Source: Malus domestica (taxonomy: Eukaryota; Streptophyta; Magnoliopsida; Rosales; Rosaceae). Taken from it: a stretch of DNA of 64,000 nucleotides. The stretch is from contig NC_091668.1 in NCBI RefSeq assembly GCF_042453785.1, forward strand, positions 29,327,501 through 29,391,500, read 5' to 3'. The translations under genes and the position numbers were made by a program. The notes under the pieces were generated by a model. That model did no database searches. It was given only the letters and a program-made list of their open reading frames with translations, and was not told where the DNA came from. Shown here piece by piece: positions 22,456 through 35,100 of the stretch (positions within the stretch are counted from its first letter, which is position 1; each line of letters opens with the position of its first letter).

Positions 22456-23517
22456 TGAACCCCCCTATTTCCTCATTAAGTGTTCCTTGGTGGAACAAGA
22501 ACTCGAGTCACACTAAAGAACGGGCCTTCCAAGCTGACATTGATGAATCAAAAGCAGCACTTTGGTAGTGACCCGGAACATAAGACCCAGTTCTAGATGT
22601 TTCAGTCAAGTAGAGAAGTTGGTTTGTACTAGAACGTACAATGTAGAGTTTTGATGTTTGAATGTGGTTATGAGAGGGGTACTAGCACTTGTATCTATTA
22701 TTTAGTACTTGCATCTAGTTTAAAACCTGTTAAGAGCGGATGTTTCTGACCACATAAATGGAATTGAATAAGATGAATATACGAGAGTAACAGATAATGC
22801 TCTCGTGTTTGTGAAGTACCGCAGGTGTGGGATGATCGATGCACATAAAAAGTCGGATGAAATATCAGAGATGAACTTGGTTTCTTGTGATGTAACATGA
22901 TAACTAGGGTCCTTGTGGATAGTCAGGCGTCCTAGTTTTGTGTGGCAATGTTCATAAACAGTTTGGAAGATGACTCCGGCATTATTTCTGTTGGAGCTCA
23001 TCTTTGCTTGAGGAAAGTTTTGTTCAAAGTTGTTTGATGCTCGAAAGCAGGTGTTGGTACGCGTTGTGGGTTGGTTGACAAGTAGGTTGTATGTTTGAGG
23101 GTTGATGAGATGCTATATTATCGGACACTAGGGTGAAACTCCGTATTAGAGAGGCTATAAATCGGCGATAGGTTTGGGTATGGTGCTATTGGTTCTGATG
23201 TGTTCAAGATAGTTTGATGTCTTTGAGGAAAAGCTAGCCATAGATAATCCAATAGCCTTGGGCCGGACTAATACTCTCATGAGGAGCGTATTTGATCGTG
23301 TTTCTCATAACAAGTTCCCAAATAACTTTCACAACCATATGCGACCTACTGTATTTTAGGGTTTAATCAACGAGGCTCGAGAACTCGGTTTTCACTGAAC
23401 GCAATGAAGAAGCGATTCAGAAGGTTCATCATTCTGTAAGTGCTGCTGAAATCTATGACCATGGTTTGGAATGTACAAGAAAAATCTCTTATACAATTAA
23501 TGACTAGTTTGAACATC
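22456..23517. other. Spacer, no recognised feature
   Basis: Mixed-composition sequence. Small open frames on both strands show no domain, and no LTR or inverted-repeat ends were spotted. Confidence 0.4.
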
Positions 23518-23556
23518 AAGAGCGGTCTGATCAAATTGTTTGATCAGATCGCTCTT
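23518..23556. repeat. Near-perfect 18-bp hairpin
   Basis: AAGAGCGGTCTGATCAAA, then a three-base loop TTG, then TTTGATCAGATCGCTCTT. The stem pairs at 17 of 18 positions and the odd one is a G-T pair, which would be G-U in RNA. It is an isolated structure with no gene around it. Confidence 0.85.
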
Positions 23557-24837
23557 AGATTTTTAGTTCCTTTTCCTTTCTATGTTTTGGTCGTGGGGAG
23601 GATGCCAGTAAGTCCCAAGAAACAAAACTACTTGGTTTTGGATAAGCCCAACCGATCAGCCCTAACAAGATCAATCAACAGTGGGGAAGTTGGGAGGTAC
23701 ATTCCGTTTCTTCTTACGTATGTTCTTTTGTTTAGGTTCATTATTTTTCTTTCCTCTTCTAGCCTTTGGAATATATGACTCAAGCCAACAAGGCTTTCCG
23801 CTTTGCGACTTTAGAACACAGGACAACAACAATAATTAACTTCTCCTTTGCCAGTCACACAAAGGGATTTGGGAAATTTGTAAAAACAACCAAGATTTGA
23901 AACCGATATAGAATTATAGCCACGATTTTAAATTTATTGTAATTATAACCAAAATTTGATATGAAGGTACTAATATATCCTTAATGACAAATTATTTGCA
24001 ATCATGCCCTTTCTTGCAATTTGGCGTTAAAGATATAATTTGCCTCTGGAAGCTTTTGCAGAGCTTTACCGATGCTCCCATACCGATCAGATACAAAACA
24101 CCTCCAATGGCACCTCTCAATTTTATTAGAAACAATGTCCATGAACATCATTTTCTGAGCCGCCCATGCCATATTAAAATTTACAATGAAGAGAGAGGGA
24201 GAGATGAGGGGTTTATGGGAGGGAGGGGTTAGGTGTTATATATAGGCAGGTAGAGAATAGGATGATAGGAGTGGAGGAATAAATGGAGACAATGGGGTCA
24301 GTGCATATATTTCATATTGCCTGTAGCGGATTGCAAAAACTGTTGTAGCTGGGGACGGGAGAATTTGGGGTTCGGTTTGATTTCCTAGGGTTTTGTTTGA
24401 TTTGTTTTGGATTTGGGCAATCACCCTGATTTGCAATGCAATTCATTTCAACCTTAAAGTTTCATAAGGGTGCGGTACGAGAGAGAGGGCTGGATGTCGA
24501 CAGCAATGATCGAAAACGGAAAAGAATGATGATGAGTTTTGTTTTGTAAAGGAATTTAGTAATTAAGGGTATACTTTTATATTAGATTTAGTTAGAGTCA
24601 TGATAATTATTATTAACTTAAGAGCAATTTTCTAAATATTTTGTAGCTCGCACATAAATGGTTTACACAAGTACAAAAGTAATTTTGTAGCGTGTACGTA
24701 GAGGCTTTTTTTTTTTTTTTTTTTTTTTTCTTCCAAAGGCATTTGTGTCCAATTTTTTTTTTTTCTTGGAATAAACACATAATCGGTGCTTCTTGTTAAA
24801 AGTATTTCAAGTGCTTTTGGAACCTAAAATTATCTTA
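23557..24837. other. Spacer with poly-T tract
   Basis: No gene recognised. A T tract occupies about 24,707-24,729. From about 24,730 a segment CTTCCAAAGGCATTTGTGTCC...ACACATAATCGGTGCTTCTTG recurs in diverged form at 25,266-25,365. Confidence 0.5.
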
Positions 24838-25255
24838 AGTGTACCTTGAAGGTAGCTAGTAAATTTACTTATACTATAACATGTGATGTAAAAACTCATG
24901 TTTTGACCACACTAAAATATCTGTCTCACTTGATAGCATGTATCACATAAAGATGTTAAGCATTTCCTGTTTCGACAAGTCAGGAATAAGCACAACTTAC
25001 ACGCATTTGCCATTTTGTGCATATATATGCCACCAAAGTTAATGTGAATAAATTTTTCTGTGTCGGCAACACGACTTGTCACACCAAGTGACATAATATT
25101 GAATTTTTTTTTTCAAATTTCTAACTAATTATATTATTATTCCTAGTGTACTAAATCATGTTCCTGACACACTACAAATTGTGAGCGAAACAACGGATGA
25201 AATGTGGACAAGGATCCTCTCCGGATCCTTTATGTGAGGATTCAGAGGATCAATC
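24838..25255 (+). repeat. Paralogous non-coding block A1
   Basis: About 420 bp starting AGTGTACCTTGAAGGTAGCT, closely matched by 26,870-27,300 with mostly single-base differences, two kilobases downstream. It contains no gene. A more diverged relative flanks the TRIM array at 50,255-50,500. Confidence 0.8.
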
Positions 25256-25439
25256 AATCGTGTTTCTTCCAGAGGCATTTGTGTCCTTTTTTTTTTTTGG
25301 AATAAACACATAACCAGTACTTCTTGTAGAAAACATTTCAAGTACTTTTGGCACCTAAAATTATTTACTCTAAAAACGCTTTTAGTCATTTTAAAAGCAT
25401 TTCCAAACGAGTCATATGAGTCTACTCTCCTCTTCCCTT

Positions 25440-26520
25440 CTTTCTCTCTTCTCATTTGAAACTCTCATCTCTTTCCCTTGCTTTTCTCTTCCCCTTTTCT
25501 TTTCTTCGTATGTTTTATCTGTTCCCCTCATCGAACAACATTGATCAAACTAAGCTGAATCTGAACCGAACTAGTTACACTATTTAATTTAATTTTCAAT
25601 TCTTTTGGGGTGAACCAAATGGAACCAAACCGTTCTCACCCGTAATTAGTGTGTTAAGCATGTTTGTTTTTAATGGATGATAATAGATGAAGCGAGTTGA
25701 GCTACACATAAGGCTTGGTCGTTGAACTACAAAAGTAGAAACCTTACTCTCTAAACCCGAACAATGCGGGAAAAAAGAACCAAGACCCTAGGATTAGCCA
25801 TCAACTACAAGTAGGCTACTTCCTTCATGCTAAAGCGATTAGAAAGGGTTAACTTCCTGATAGAACGACCTCCCCAGTCCCCTATCTCCAAATTTATTAA
25901 ATAAAGAAAAGTGGAAGCAAAAAGATACAAGCGGGGGACGAAGCCAAAACCTGCTATAAGATAAAAACAAAGAAACATGACGTTATCCAAACCATTGAAA
26001 GTAGGTATCAAATAGAAACATTAGGAAGTAGGATTCATTCCCCTCCTATTCACATCCTCTTCCATCCACTCATCTCACAAATTGTTTTTTGTCTTCTTCT
26101 GGCTATTAAAAAATTAACATAAACGTTAACCTAACTTAACCATAACTATTCAAATATGAGATATGAGGGAAAGGAAAGGGAGGGAGATAAGGAGAGGAGA
26201 CAATCGTACTCCATCAATTAGGATAGCATTTGCTGAAGGCTACTTTATACGCACGAAAGTGAAGCAAATAATACAACGTACCTAGTCCTCTCCACTTGAG
26301 GAGATCTTTTTCCATATACCCAAATTCCAAATTACTTGCCAGTACATCACATGTCATACTATACGTAAACATCTGCTGACTTTATGCTCTTTGTGAGCTC
26401 TAAATTGTTTAGTTAGTATTTTACAACTGATATAATTAAACAAAAAAAATAAAATAATATGACGCATATATATAAATTAAGATAACTTATTGTACTCACG
26501 TTATCCAAACCATTGAAACT
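25440..26520 (+). repeat. Paralogous non-coding segment, A-block left part
   Basis: The TCTTCCCCTTTTC...ATGTTTTATCTGTTCCC...GAACCGAACTAGTTA sequence at 25,440-25,670 and the CATCTGCTGACTTTATGCTC segment at 26,370-26,440 recur in the same order at 48,270-48,600 and 59,010-59,310. About 26,035-26,215 resembles a small inverted-repeat element. No gene seen. Confidence 0.65.
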
Positions 26521-26869
26521 AGATATCAATTATTATATATTTCCAAATGCTTGCGTTCTGACCGAAGGTTACCTTTGTTTTTAGGAGTATGATATCCACA
26601 TATTCCATTTTACTTTTCACACACATTTTTAATTTTTGGCCGTCAGATCAGATGAATTGAAGAAGATCAATGGACATAAATTATTAAGAGGTTTGTGAGA
26701 AGTAAAATGAGGTGTGTGTATAGCACACCCCTTGTTTTTAATACACACGACAGTGAAACAAATAATACAACGTACGTGGCCCTCGCCACTTGAGATCATT
26801 TTCCATATACTTAGATTTCATGTTGGTATATCACGTGTCATACGATAAGTAAAATGACATATATATTTA

Positions 26870-27300
26870 AGTGTTCCTTGAAGGTAGCTAGTAAATTTAC
26901 TTATACTATAACACGTGATGTAAAAACTCATGTTTTGAACACACTAAAATATCTGTCTCACTTGATAGCATGTATATGTTTAGGCCCAAAGTTTTTAGGG
27001 CCAACAGTATCACATAAAATGTCATTTCCTGTTTCGACTATTCAGGAATAAGCACAACTTACACGCATTTGCCATTTTGTGCATATATATGCGACCAAAG
27101 TTAATGTGAATACATTTTTCAGTGTCGGCAACACGACTCGATACACCAAGTAACATAATATTGAATTTTATTTTTTCAAATTTCTAACTAATTATATTAT
27201 TATTCTTAGTGTACTAAATCATGTTCCTGACACACTAAAAATTATGAGCGAAACAACGGATGAAATGTGGACAAGGATCCTCTTTGGATCCTTTATGTGG
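26870..27300 (+). repeat. Paralogous non-coding block A2
   Basis: This is the second copy of block A1, carrying an extra stretch of about 33 bases at 26,975-27,007 (TATGTTTAGGCCCAAAG...) that A1 lacks. The block runs straight into a GGATCC-rich foldback MITE at its right edge; in A1 only one arm of that MITE is present. Confidence 0.8.
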
Positions 27301-27487
27301 GGAGTCGGATGATTAATCAATTGTGTTTGTTTATCGTACATCGTGCATCAATTTTTGTCAGGTACTGTTTATATTTAATTTTAAATAAAATAATTTAAAA
27401 TAATTTTTAACCGTTCGATGTACGATGAACAAACAAGATTGATTGATCATTTGGATCCCCATAAACAAGATCATGATAGGATCCTAT
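27275..27487. mobile_element. GGATCC-rich foldback MITE, copy 2
   Basis: Left arm AGGATCCTCTTTGGATCC...TTTATCGTACATCGTGC and right arm ...GTTCGATGTACGATGAACAA...GGATCCCCAT...GGATCC are imperfect inverted repeats around a central AT-rich loop. It is the same family as 10,250-10,470. Confidence 0.65.
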
Positions 27488-28047
27488 TCCATGAAATGTA
27501 TAACAAATTAACAATAAAAGAGAGGCCATTCCTATTTTCCAAGAGATGCAGATCTTGCACGCAACCAATCTATATAATATAATTTTAAATGTTTCTATAT
27601 CTCTCTTGCATTATTGCACGCGCGCGCACATACATATATATATATATATGTAGTCGACTCCAATCTTCTATGTATATCCATAGTCATAGGTTCAAATTGC
27701 TGAATTTTTTTAGAGAGTTTGCTCATCTGTCTTCGCTCATGAAACTTAAAAGGTGATACTTTCTAGCCGAGTTGTATCGCTTCGTTTGTAGGATTTTTTT
27801 TTCTGGGTCAAATGCTTTCTTATACTGAGTTGAGATCATCTCCGAATCTCTGTGTTCGAAACCTAAAAATTGAAAATTTGAGCTGTTGAAGAGAGAGAAA
27901 CAGAGATTTAGACCCTTCATTTCTGTGAGGTGGTCAAAATAGACTTCATGAGGACTACATGATTTAAAATGAGTTTTCCGGATCTTTGAGTCTGTTGACT
28001 TCAGACACAAAGATCCAGAGAGGACCTCAATTCTCTTACATTAACGT
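27488..28047. other. Probable original 5' flank of the bicupin gene, cut by the gypsy insertion
   Basis: Non-coding. About 27,716-27,810 resembles 58,700-58,790 (CTCATCTGT...GTTTGTAGG). Because the gypsy element at 28,048-42,560 is a clean insertion, this stretch was formerly continuous with 42,566 onward, 0.2 kb upstream of the bicupin start codon. It may therefore hold displaced promoter sequence. Confidence 0.5.
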
Positions 28048-28564
28048 TGTTTGTACCATACTTGACCAATCCTGAAACTACTGAGCACCGGTCAATGTTA
28101 TACCGTCAAGGACCCAGAAGAGCTTCCCTTCAACCAGGAGGCCAATCACAATGCGACACGTGTCGACATCAGAAGCCAATCACAGTGCGACACGTGTCAA
28201 CATCAGAAGCCAATCACAACACGACACGTGTCAATGTCATAACAAAACTAGAAACTCTCTTCTATAAATAAGGATCATTCTCCCACAATAATCTCTAATG
28301 TCATTTTGTACTAAACTATTCACTAGAACTCACAAAAGGAGAGCTTGAACCTATGTATTTGTGTAAACCCTTCACAATTAATGAGAACTCCTCTACTCCG
28401 TGGACGTAGCCAATCTGGGTGAACCACGTACATCTTGTGTTTGCTTCCCTGTCTCTATTCATTTACGTACTTATCCTCACTAGTGACCGAAGCAACCAAG
28501 CGAAGGTCACAAAACCTGACACTTTCTGTTGTACCAAAGTCCTCACTGATTTTGTGCATCAACA
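28048..28564 (+). repeat. 5' LTR of the Tat-type element
   Basis: It starts TGTTTGTACCATACTTGACC and ends GCATCAACA. Three GACACGTGTC-type boxes, each with a CCAATCA motif, repeat every 27-30 bp at about 28,140-28,230; ACGT-core boxes of this kind bind bZIP factors. TATA-like CTATAAATAAGG is at 28,261-28,272. Confidence 0.95.
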
Positions 28565-28566
28565 TT

Positions 28567-28584
28567 TGGCGCCGTCTGTGGGAA
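28567..28584 (+). promoter_or_regulatory. Primer-binding site of the Tat-type element
   Basis: TGGCGCCGTCTGTGGGAA begins two bases after the 5' LTR. The leading TGGCGCC is a tRNA-3'-end complement typical of plant gypsy elements. From memory the tRNA is probably an arginine species in this lineage, but I could not check it. Confidence 0.75.
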
Positions 28585-28671
28585 GCGACACTTATTCCCA
28601 TTCTCTTCAGCTTTGTCAAGCTGGTTTCCACCGCTCGTACACTCTCTTTTGGCCAAGCATCTCTCTCCGAC

Positions 28672-30300
28672 ATGGGGAGCGAAAGAAGCCATAGCACACA
28701 GAATGACACCCCCTTTGGACCTAGTATGAAGCAACGAAAACAGGAGGGAAATAGAGTTACTCTTCAAGCTAAAGTCGATGAGCTAGAGGTTCAGAACAAC
28801 AAGATAGCGATGAAGAATGAGGTCCTCCAGGAACAATATGAAAAACTTTTCAAGATGCTTCACGAGGCTAGGCATGCTCAAACACACAAGCTCGTCGCCC
28901 CTGTTGAGGTCAACAATCATCTGAATGCCCCCCAACACGGAGGGTCACCGATATCCAACACGGACATCCCTGATAGGGATCGAGCTACACATCAATGTGA
29001 TAATCAACATGAGACTTCTCTCAACCCAGCTACTTCAACCCGAAGCAGAAGAAGTAGAGGAAAACACCTCTTCACAGAGGGAGTGGAAGGATCAAAAGCC
29101 GTCTATCGCGATTGTCGAGACTTCCTAAAGCAACGTTGAGAGAATCTCATCCACATAAGCTCGAAGATCAATGACCCAAAAGTTTCTGAAAGACTCGGTC
29201 CTCTTCCACGACCCAGGCCAGCAGCCAATCTAGGGAATGGGCAACAAGTCCCAGAAGAACATGAAGGTACAGGGGACTCGGAAATATTCCGACATACTCA
29301 CTCTAGGAGTGAGTATGGCGAGTCCAAGGAAAAATCACGCTATCTTGATTAAACTTTCCTACTTACAAAAGGCGATGGGGACTTACGGAAGAAAACTTCA
29401 GTGGTGCACGACTCCACTCAGGACCCCCTTGTCCTACAGCTCCTGGAGGAAGTAAACAAGTTGAAGGTTGAACGTCAAACCGAGATACCTAACTGGAACC
29501 AACCCAGGCCTGGCCCCCTCACAAGAAGGATCCTCAACACCCCCCTCCAAGCAAAGACAAAGCAGAAGCTTGGCTTACAACTCTATACTGGAAAGGAAGA
29601 CCCGATTGAACACCTTAACCTCTTTGAGTCCACCATGGTATACCGGAGACACACCGACGAAGAACGGTGCCTTCTCTTCCCCTCCACCCTCTCTGGCAGA
29701 GCTTTAAACTGGTATTGCCATCTTTCACCCGAGACAGTAGACTCATTTGAAGAGTTGAGGAAGCTGTTTATCTCTCAACACATCTTCCAGACCGATCGCT
29801 TGCATTCCGCAGATGACTTGTACACTATTCACCAGAAGCCGGACGAGTCATTACGAAAGTATGCTGGCTGCTTCAGCCATGAGTATTCTCGTTGCGCCGA
29901 GGTAGATGACAAGATCGCCCTCAAGGTCTTCACGGCAGGCTTACGTGACTGTTTCTTCAAGTACATGATCAACGCCAACACTTGGAAGACTTACTCTGAG
30001 GTGATGGCATAAGCTTACAACCATGCCTCCGCCGAGGCAAGGACATATCAAAGGAAACCCCCTACAGTCACCCCTTATCAGCAAGTAGGGAGTGGAGGCC
30101 AGATCCAACCGAATGAGAAGACCTCAACCTTCCAAACGGTAGCAGCACACCCCCTGCCTCATTTAATGCTTCGCCAAGTCAACAGACATATCAATCCCAA
30201 GGCAAAAGGAAAGATTTCCATCCTCACCAATCTTATTTTAATAAAAAGAATAAGGGGCACTATCGCGATAACTCAGGATATCGTCACAATAACGCTCGTC
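28672..30300 (+). pseudogene. gag of the Tat-type element (broken)
   Basis: The ATG at 28,672 opens a frame to a stop at 29,138-29,140. This N-terminal part has a coiled-coil-like stretch (VDELEVQNNKIAMKNEVLQE). A retrotransposon gag core follows in another frame (about 29,401-30,012) with LGLQLYTGKEDPIEHLNLFE and SGRALNWYCHLSPETVDSFE, ending at a TAA. C-terminal gag runs on to about 30,300 with more frame changes. At least two disabling lesions lie in gag alone. Confidence 0.85.
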
Positions 30301-33003
30301 CCCAGGCAGTCAACGCAGTGGGCCAATCACGTGTCAAGACAGGCCCTACCCCGAGGTATGAGACATACACACCTTTGAACGCTACATGCGCGGCCATCTA
30401 CCCCAATATAGCTCACTTGATACCAAAGCCAAAACCAAGACAGCCAGATTACAAGTCCACGAAGAACACGGGCATGTTTTGTTGCTACCACGAGTATAAT
30501 GGCCATGATGGCGAGAAGTGCATCATCATCCGTGATCATATTGAAGCTTTGGCACGTGAAGGAAAAATTGATCAGTTCCTCCTTCACCCTTCAAGGGATA
30601 ACCGTAACCAACGCCAGGTGAATGTGATATATTCCATAAGCGGCGGCACACCCATGTCTAAATCTTCCAATAGGGCCATGAAAAACAGTGAACGAACTTT
30701 GAGACCTGGCCATCAAGTGTTTCACGTGGAAGACATCAGGGGAGGCAAGTATCAAAAGCCTAACTGGGATCCAATATGTTTCTACCCTGAGGAAGAAAGA
30801 GGTATCATCTACCCTCACAACGACCCGCTGATCGTGGAGGCTCACATAGCAAATTTTGATGTGAAACGAATCCTGATAGACACAGGTGCTTCAGTCAATA
30901 TCATGTTTGCTGAAGCTTTCAAGGCACTTAATGTAGCTGAACACTTGCTCGATCGCTCGATTTCTCCTCTGATAAGCTTCTCTGGCGATATCGTGCAACC
31001 TTTAGGGAGTATACACTTACCCCTCACCATTGGTATAGGCCCCTACACAGCTACTATTACTACTAACTTCCTAGTGGTTAATTGCCCGACGGCATACAAT
31101 GTCATCTTTGGGCGCACATGCATCAATGATCTCAAGGCCATGGTATCCACACATATGTTGTTGATGAAGTTTCCAACCCCTTTCGGCAATGGATACATCA
31201 GGGGAGATCAACTTAGTGCTCGATCATGTTACAACACTTCAGTTAAGCAGCAACACCTGCCTGTCCCCAAGGAGACCCTCTCTATACATAACCAAGTAGT
31301 AAAGACCAGTCCAGATGAAGCCAACTCGGATCTTCATGATGGCAACAGTCAACCCGATGACCCTCGAGATGACTCATTCACCCAGCAAGCACAACCCGCT
31401 GAAGAGTTAGAGAACGTCTCTATCTCCAAAGACCATCCAGATCGCATGGTGAAGATTGGCACCACTTTGTCACCACCCCTTCGGTTGTGGCTGATCTCAT
31501 TTTTGCAAAAGAACGCTGAGGTCTTCGCTTGGTCATATAAAGATATGCCTGGCATCTCTCCCGATATCATCTGTCACCACTTGAGTATTGATCCCAAGAC
31601 CAAACCAGTAAAACAGAAGCGAAGATCTTATGATGTTGAACGATACGAGACGATGAAAGCAGAAGTTGAAAAACTCAAGGACATAGGCTTCGTCCGTGAA
31701 GTCAATTACCCAACATGGGTAGCAAATGTTGTCCTTGTTAAGAAAAATCCGACCAAGGAAAGTCTCCTGCTTCAAAAGGTCTTGTGGAGAATGTGTGTCG
31801 ACTACACCGACCTAAACAAAGGATGCCTAAAGGATAGTTTCCCCCTTCCTCTCATTGATAGACTTATAGACTTTACGGCAGGTGTGAGCTCTTGAGCTTC
31901 ATGGACGCTTATTCAGGATACAACCAAATCCTCATGAACCCCTCAGACCAAGAACACACAGCCTTCACTACTGACAGGGGACTATATTGCTACAAAGTCA
32001 TGCCCTTCGGTCTAAAGAATGCAGGAGCAACTTATCAGAGACTGGTCAATTCAATGTTCGCCGAACAGATTGGGAAGAGCATGGAAGTTTACGTTGATGA
32101 TATGTTAGTCAATAGCAAACATGCTGACCAACACATCACCAACATATCTGAAACTTTCACCATTCTAAAGAGGTATCGAATGAGGTTGAACCCCAACAAA
32201 TGTGCCTTCGGCGTGGGCTATGGCAAATTCTTAGGCTTCATGATTAGCCAACGAGGCATTGAAGCTAACCCCGAAAAGATCAAAGCAATCCTCGACATGA
32301 AAGAGCCAGTAACTTCAAAAGACATCCAAAGCCTTACTGGCAAGGTGGCAGCCTTAACCAGATTTATCTATAAGGCCACAGACAGATGTGCTCATTTCTT
32401 CAAAGCACTCAAGGGAAATAAGAAGTACATTACATGGACGGAGGAATGTGCCAAGGCATTCAGGAACCTCAAAGAGTACATGAGTAAAGCCCATCTGCTC
32501 TTCAAACCAGAAGTTGGTGACACTCTTGTTATCTATCTATCGGTTTCGGCTTCAGCAGTCAGTTCTGTTCTTATTCAAAATGACAGTGGTGTCGAACGGC
32601 CCGTCTACTATGCTAGCAAGGCCCTACAAGATGCGGAGACACGATACTCCAGCATTGAGAAATTAGCTCTAGCATTGGTCATGTCTGCTCGAAAACTTCG
32701 CCCTTATTTCCAAGCACACGCCATCATTGTGCTTATTAATCACTATCTTCGACAGATACTCCAGAGTCCTGACACGTCTGGGCGAATGATCAAATGGGCG
32801 ATAGCATTGGGTGAGTTTGACATCTCCTACCAACCAAAACCAGCCGAAAAAGGTCAAGCAGTAGCAGATTTCATCACCGACTTCACATATCTTGTTGACA
32901 TTGCTTCTACACCTGAAGCAATAGCTTCATTACCATCGGAAGCTCAGAAGATAGAATTAACAACCCCAGCATGGAGTCTGTATGTTGATGGCTCATCCAA
33001 CTA
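30301..33003 (+). pseudogene. Protease and reverse transcriptase/RNase H of the Tat-type element (broken)
   Basis: A CX2H-type zinc-binding motif (CYHEYNGHDGEKC, near 30,480) precedes the aspartic protease, whose active site ILIDTGASVNIMF is at about 30,868-30,906. Reverse transcriptase follows (from about 31,590) with WRMCVDYTDLNK and, after a one-base frame loss near 31,880, FMDAYSGYNQI and the catalytic YVDDM (about 32,092). The classical RNase H continues to about 32,900 (VYYASKALQDAETRYSSIEK). The frame stops at 33,002-33,004, inside the start of the second RNase H. Confidence 0.92.
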
Positions 33004-33400
33004 ACAGAGCTGCGGAGCAGGATTAGTCCTCACTACCCCTGACAAAGTGGCGATAGAATACGCTATTCGTTTCAAATTCAAGGCATCGAACAACGAGGCC
33101 GAATACGAAGCCCTTCTAGCAGACTTACGTCTGGCCAAGCATCTTGGGGTTAAACGAATTGATATCTTCAGTGACTCCCAATTAGTGGTCAACCAAGTCA
33201 CAAACAACTTTGATGCTAAGGATAGCTCCATGGCAGCATATCTTGGGCAAACACGACTTTTGCTCAAGCACTTCCACTACCAGATCACCCAAGTTCCTCG
33301 AGCGGCAAACAGTCATGCAGACGCTTTGGCTTGCCTCGCCTCGGTAGTGGAAGACAAGATTGGGAGAAAAATTCATGTCGAATTGTTAGCAGTACCAAGC
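32968..33400 (+). pseudogene. Archaeal-type second RNase H of the Tat-type element
   Basis: The segment begins SLYVDGSSN, is interrupted by TAA, and continues CGAGLVLTTP, KASNNEAEYEALLADL and IFSDSQLVVNQV, then RAANSHADALACLAS. The D-E-D-D residues of an RNase H1 fold are present apart from the stop. A second RNase H between the usual one and integrase is diagnostic of Tat elements. Confidence 0.85.
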
Positions 33401-34671
33401 ACCATGGTCGCGGAAGTGTGCAATTTACAACAAGGAGATAGTTGGATCACCCCAATTTATAAATTCCTTGCTCATGGCACCCTCCCAATTGACAAAGTCC
33501 AAGCTAAGCAGATTCGATACAAGTCTGTCCGCTACCTGATCATTAATGACCAACTCTACAAGTGCGGTTTTACCCTACCATACCTAAGATGCCTTACACC
33601 TGCAGAGGCGGAAATTGTCCTTCGGGAAATACATGAAGGAGTCTGCGGAGATCATGCTGGGTCTCGATCCCTAGCACACAAGACTTTTCGCCAAGGATAC
33701 TATTGGCCAACACTCCACCAAGATGCCATCAGAATATCTCGCTCATGTGATAAGTGTCAACGCTACGCAACTATCCCTCACTCCCCTCCCGAGCCGCTCA
33801 CTCCTATGATCAGCCCTTGGCCCTTCGCCCAATGGGGACTTGATTTGATCGGCCCAATGCCTGCAGGGAAGGGCAAGGTCCGCTATGCAATCGTTGCAGT
33901 TGACTACTTCACAAAGTGGGCTGAAGTAGAACCTTTGGCAACCATTACTGAGGGAAAAATAGAAGACTTCGTATGGAAAAACATCCTCTGCAGATTCGGC
34001 ATTCCCAATGCGATAATCACGGACAATGGGCGGCAGTTCGACAACAAGAAGTTCAAGATGTTCTGCTCTAAGTTCAACATCAACTTATGTTTTGCCTCTC
34101 CAGCCCATCCCCAGTCTAATGGACAAGTCGAGGCCGTTAACAAAATAATCAAGCGCACTCTGAAAACTAGCTTGGACAAAGCTAAAGGTTGTTGGCCAAA
34201 ATTCGTACCCCAAGTTCTTTGGTCATACTGCACTTCATATCGGACTTCCACAGGAGAAACTCCATTCTCACTTGCTTTTGGTACAGAAGCAGTTGTCCCA
34301 GTTGAGAAGCAACATACCGAATCCAGAATTACATGCAGAGTGAGAACGACAAACAACTCACCCTTAACCTGGATCTAGTCGAGGAACACAGAAATCAGGC
34401 TGACCTGAGGAATGTCGCCTACAAGCAGCGCATTTCCAACTACTACGACTCAAGGGTCAAACCTCGCTCTTTCAAAGTGGGAGACTGGGTACTGAAGAAA
34501 AGATTACTCTGTGATAGGGTCCCGAGTGAAGGAACACTCAGTCCTAACTGGGACAGACCGTTCGAGGTTGTCGGCATCAGCCGTCCTGGCTCCTACAAGC
34601 TCAGAAGCTCCAACGGCAAGACCCTTGGCCATCCATGGAATGCTGACCACTTGAAGTACTATTACAAATAG
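33401..34671 (+). pseudogene. Integrase of the Tat-type element (broken near its end)
   Basis: An HHCC zinc finger (H...H in HEGVCGDHAGSRSLAHKTF, CDKCQ) is followed by the catalytic core with D in WGLDLIGPM, D in ITDNGRQFD and E in NGQVEAVNK. A frameshift near 34,300-34,330 separates the core from the C-terminal part (DSRVKPRSFKVGDWVLKK... to HPWNADHLKYYYK), which ends at 34,669-34,671. No chromodomain is present, as expected outside chromoviruses. Confidence 0.92.
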
Positions 34672-35100
34672 ACTCACATTGTACAAGTGTTAAGCTACAG
34701 CCGTTCAGCATCCTATGTAACAAAGACCATTTGGTATGAATTCAATAAAGAGGTGATTTAGCCAACTCGGCCCTAAACTCTTTTACATTCTGAGCAATGA
34801 AACACTCAAGTGTTGAAGCTTCAACGCAAATGTTTCCAATACAAAATCAAATCTAAGTATATGTCAACAAGACTATACAAATGATCTATGCAAACATAGC
34901 CAAACATTCATCAATGATAGGGCAAACACTTGAAGCTTGATAATGCAAACACTTGAAGCTTGACAATACAAACACTTGCTTGATAATGCAAACACTCATA
35001 AACATACAAAACAAAAAAACTCACAGGCTTATAACATGGCACATGCCATACAAACAACAAACTAGTGCAGGTAGAGTACATGCAGAAAGTCAAAGCACTT

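Noticed and set aside
28435-28671. Upstream extension of the gag frame into the 5' LTR
   Set aside because: The frame has no biological start there. The first sensible ATG after the primer site is 28,672.
33904-34356. 150-aa minus-strand frame over the integrase
   Set aside because: It is a shadow of the integrase catalytic core on the plus strand.
30301-34671. Possible endogenous pararetrovirus, because of protease-RT-RNase H frames
   Set aside because: Integrase, LTRs, primer site and target duplications are all present, so it is a Ty3/gypsy retrotransposon. No movement or coat protein is seen.
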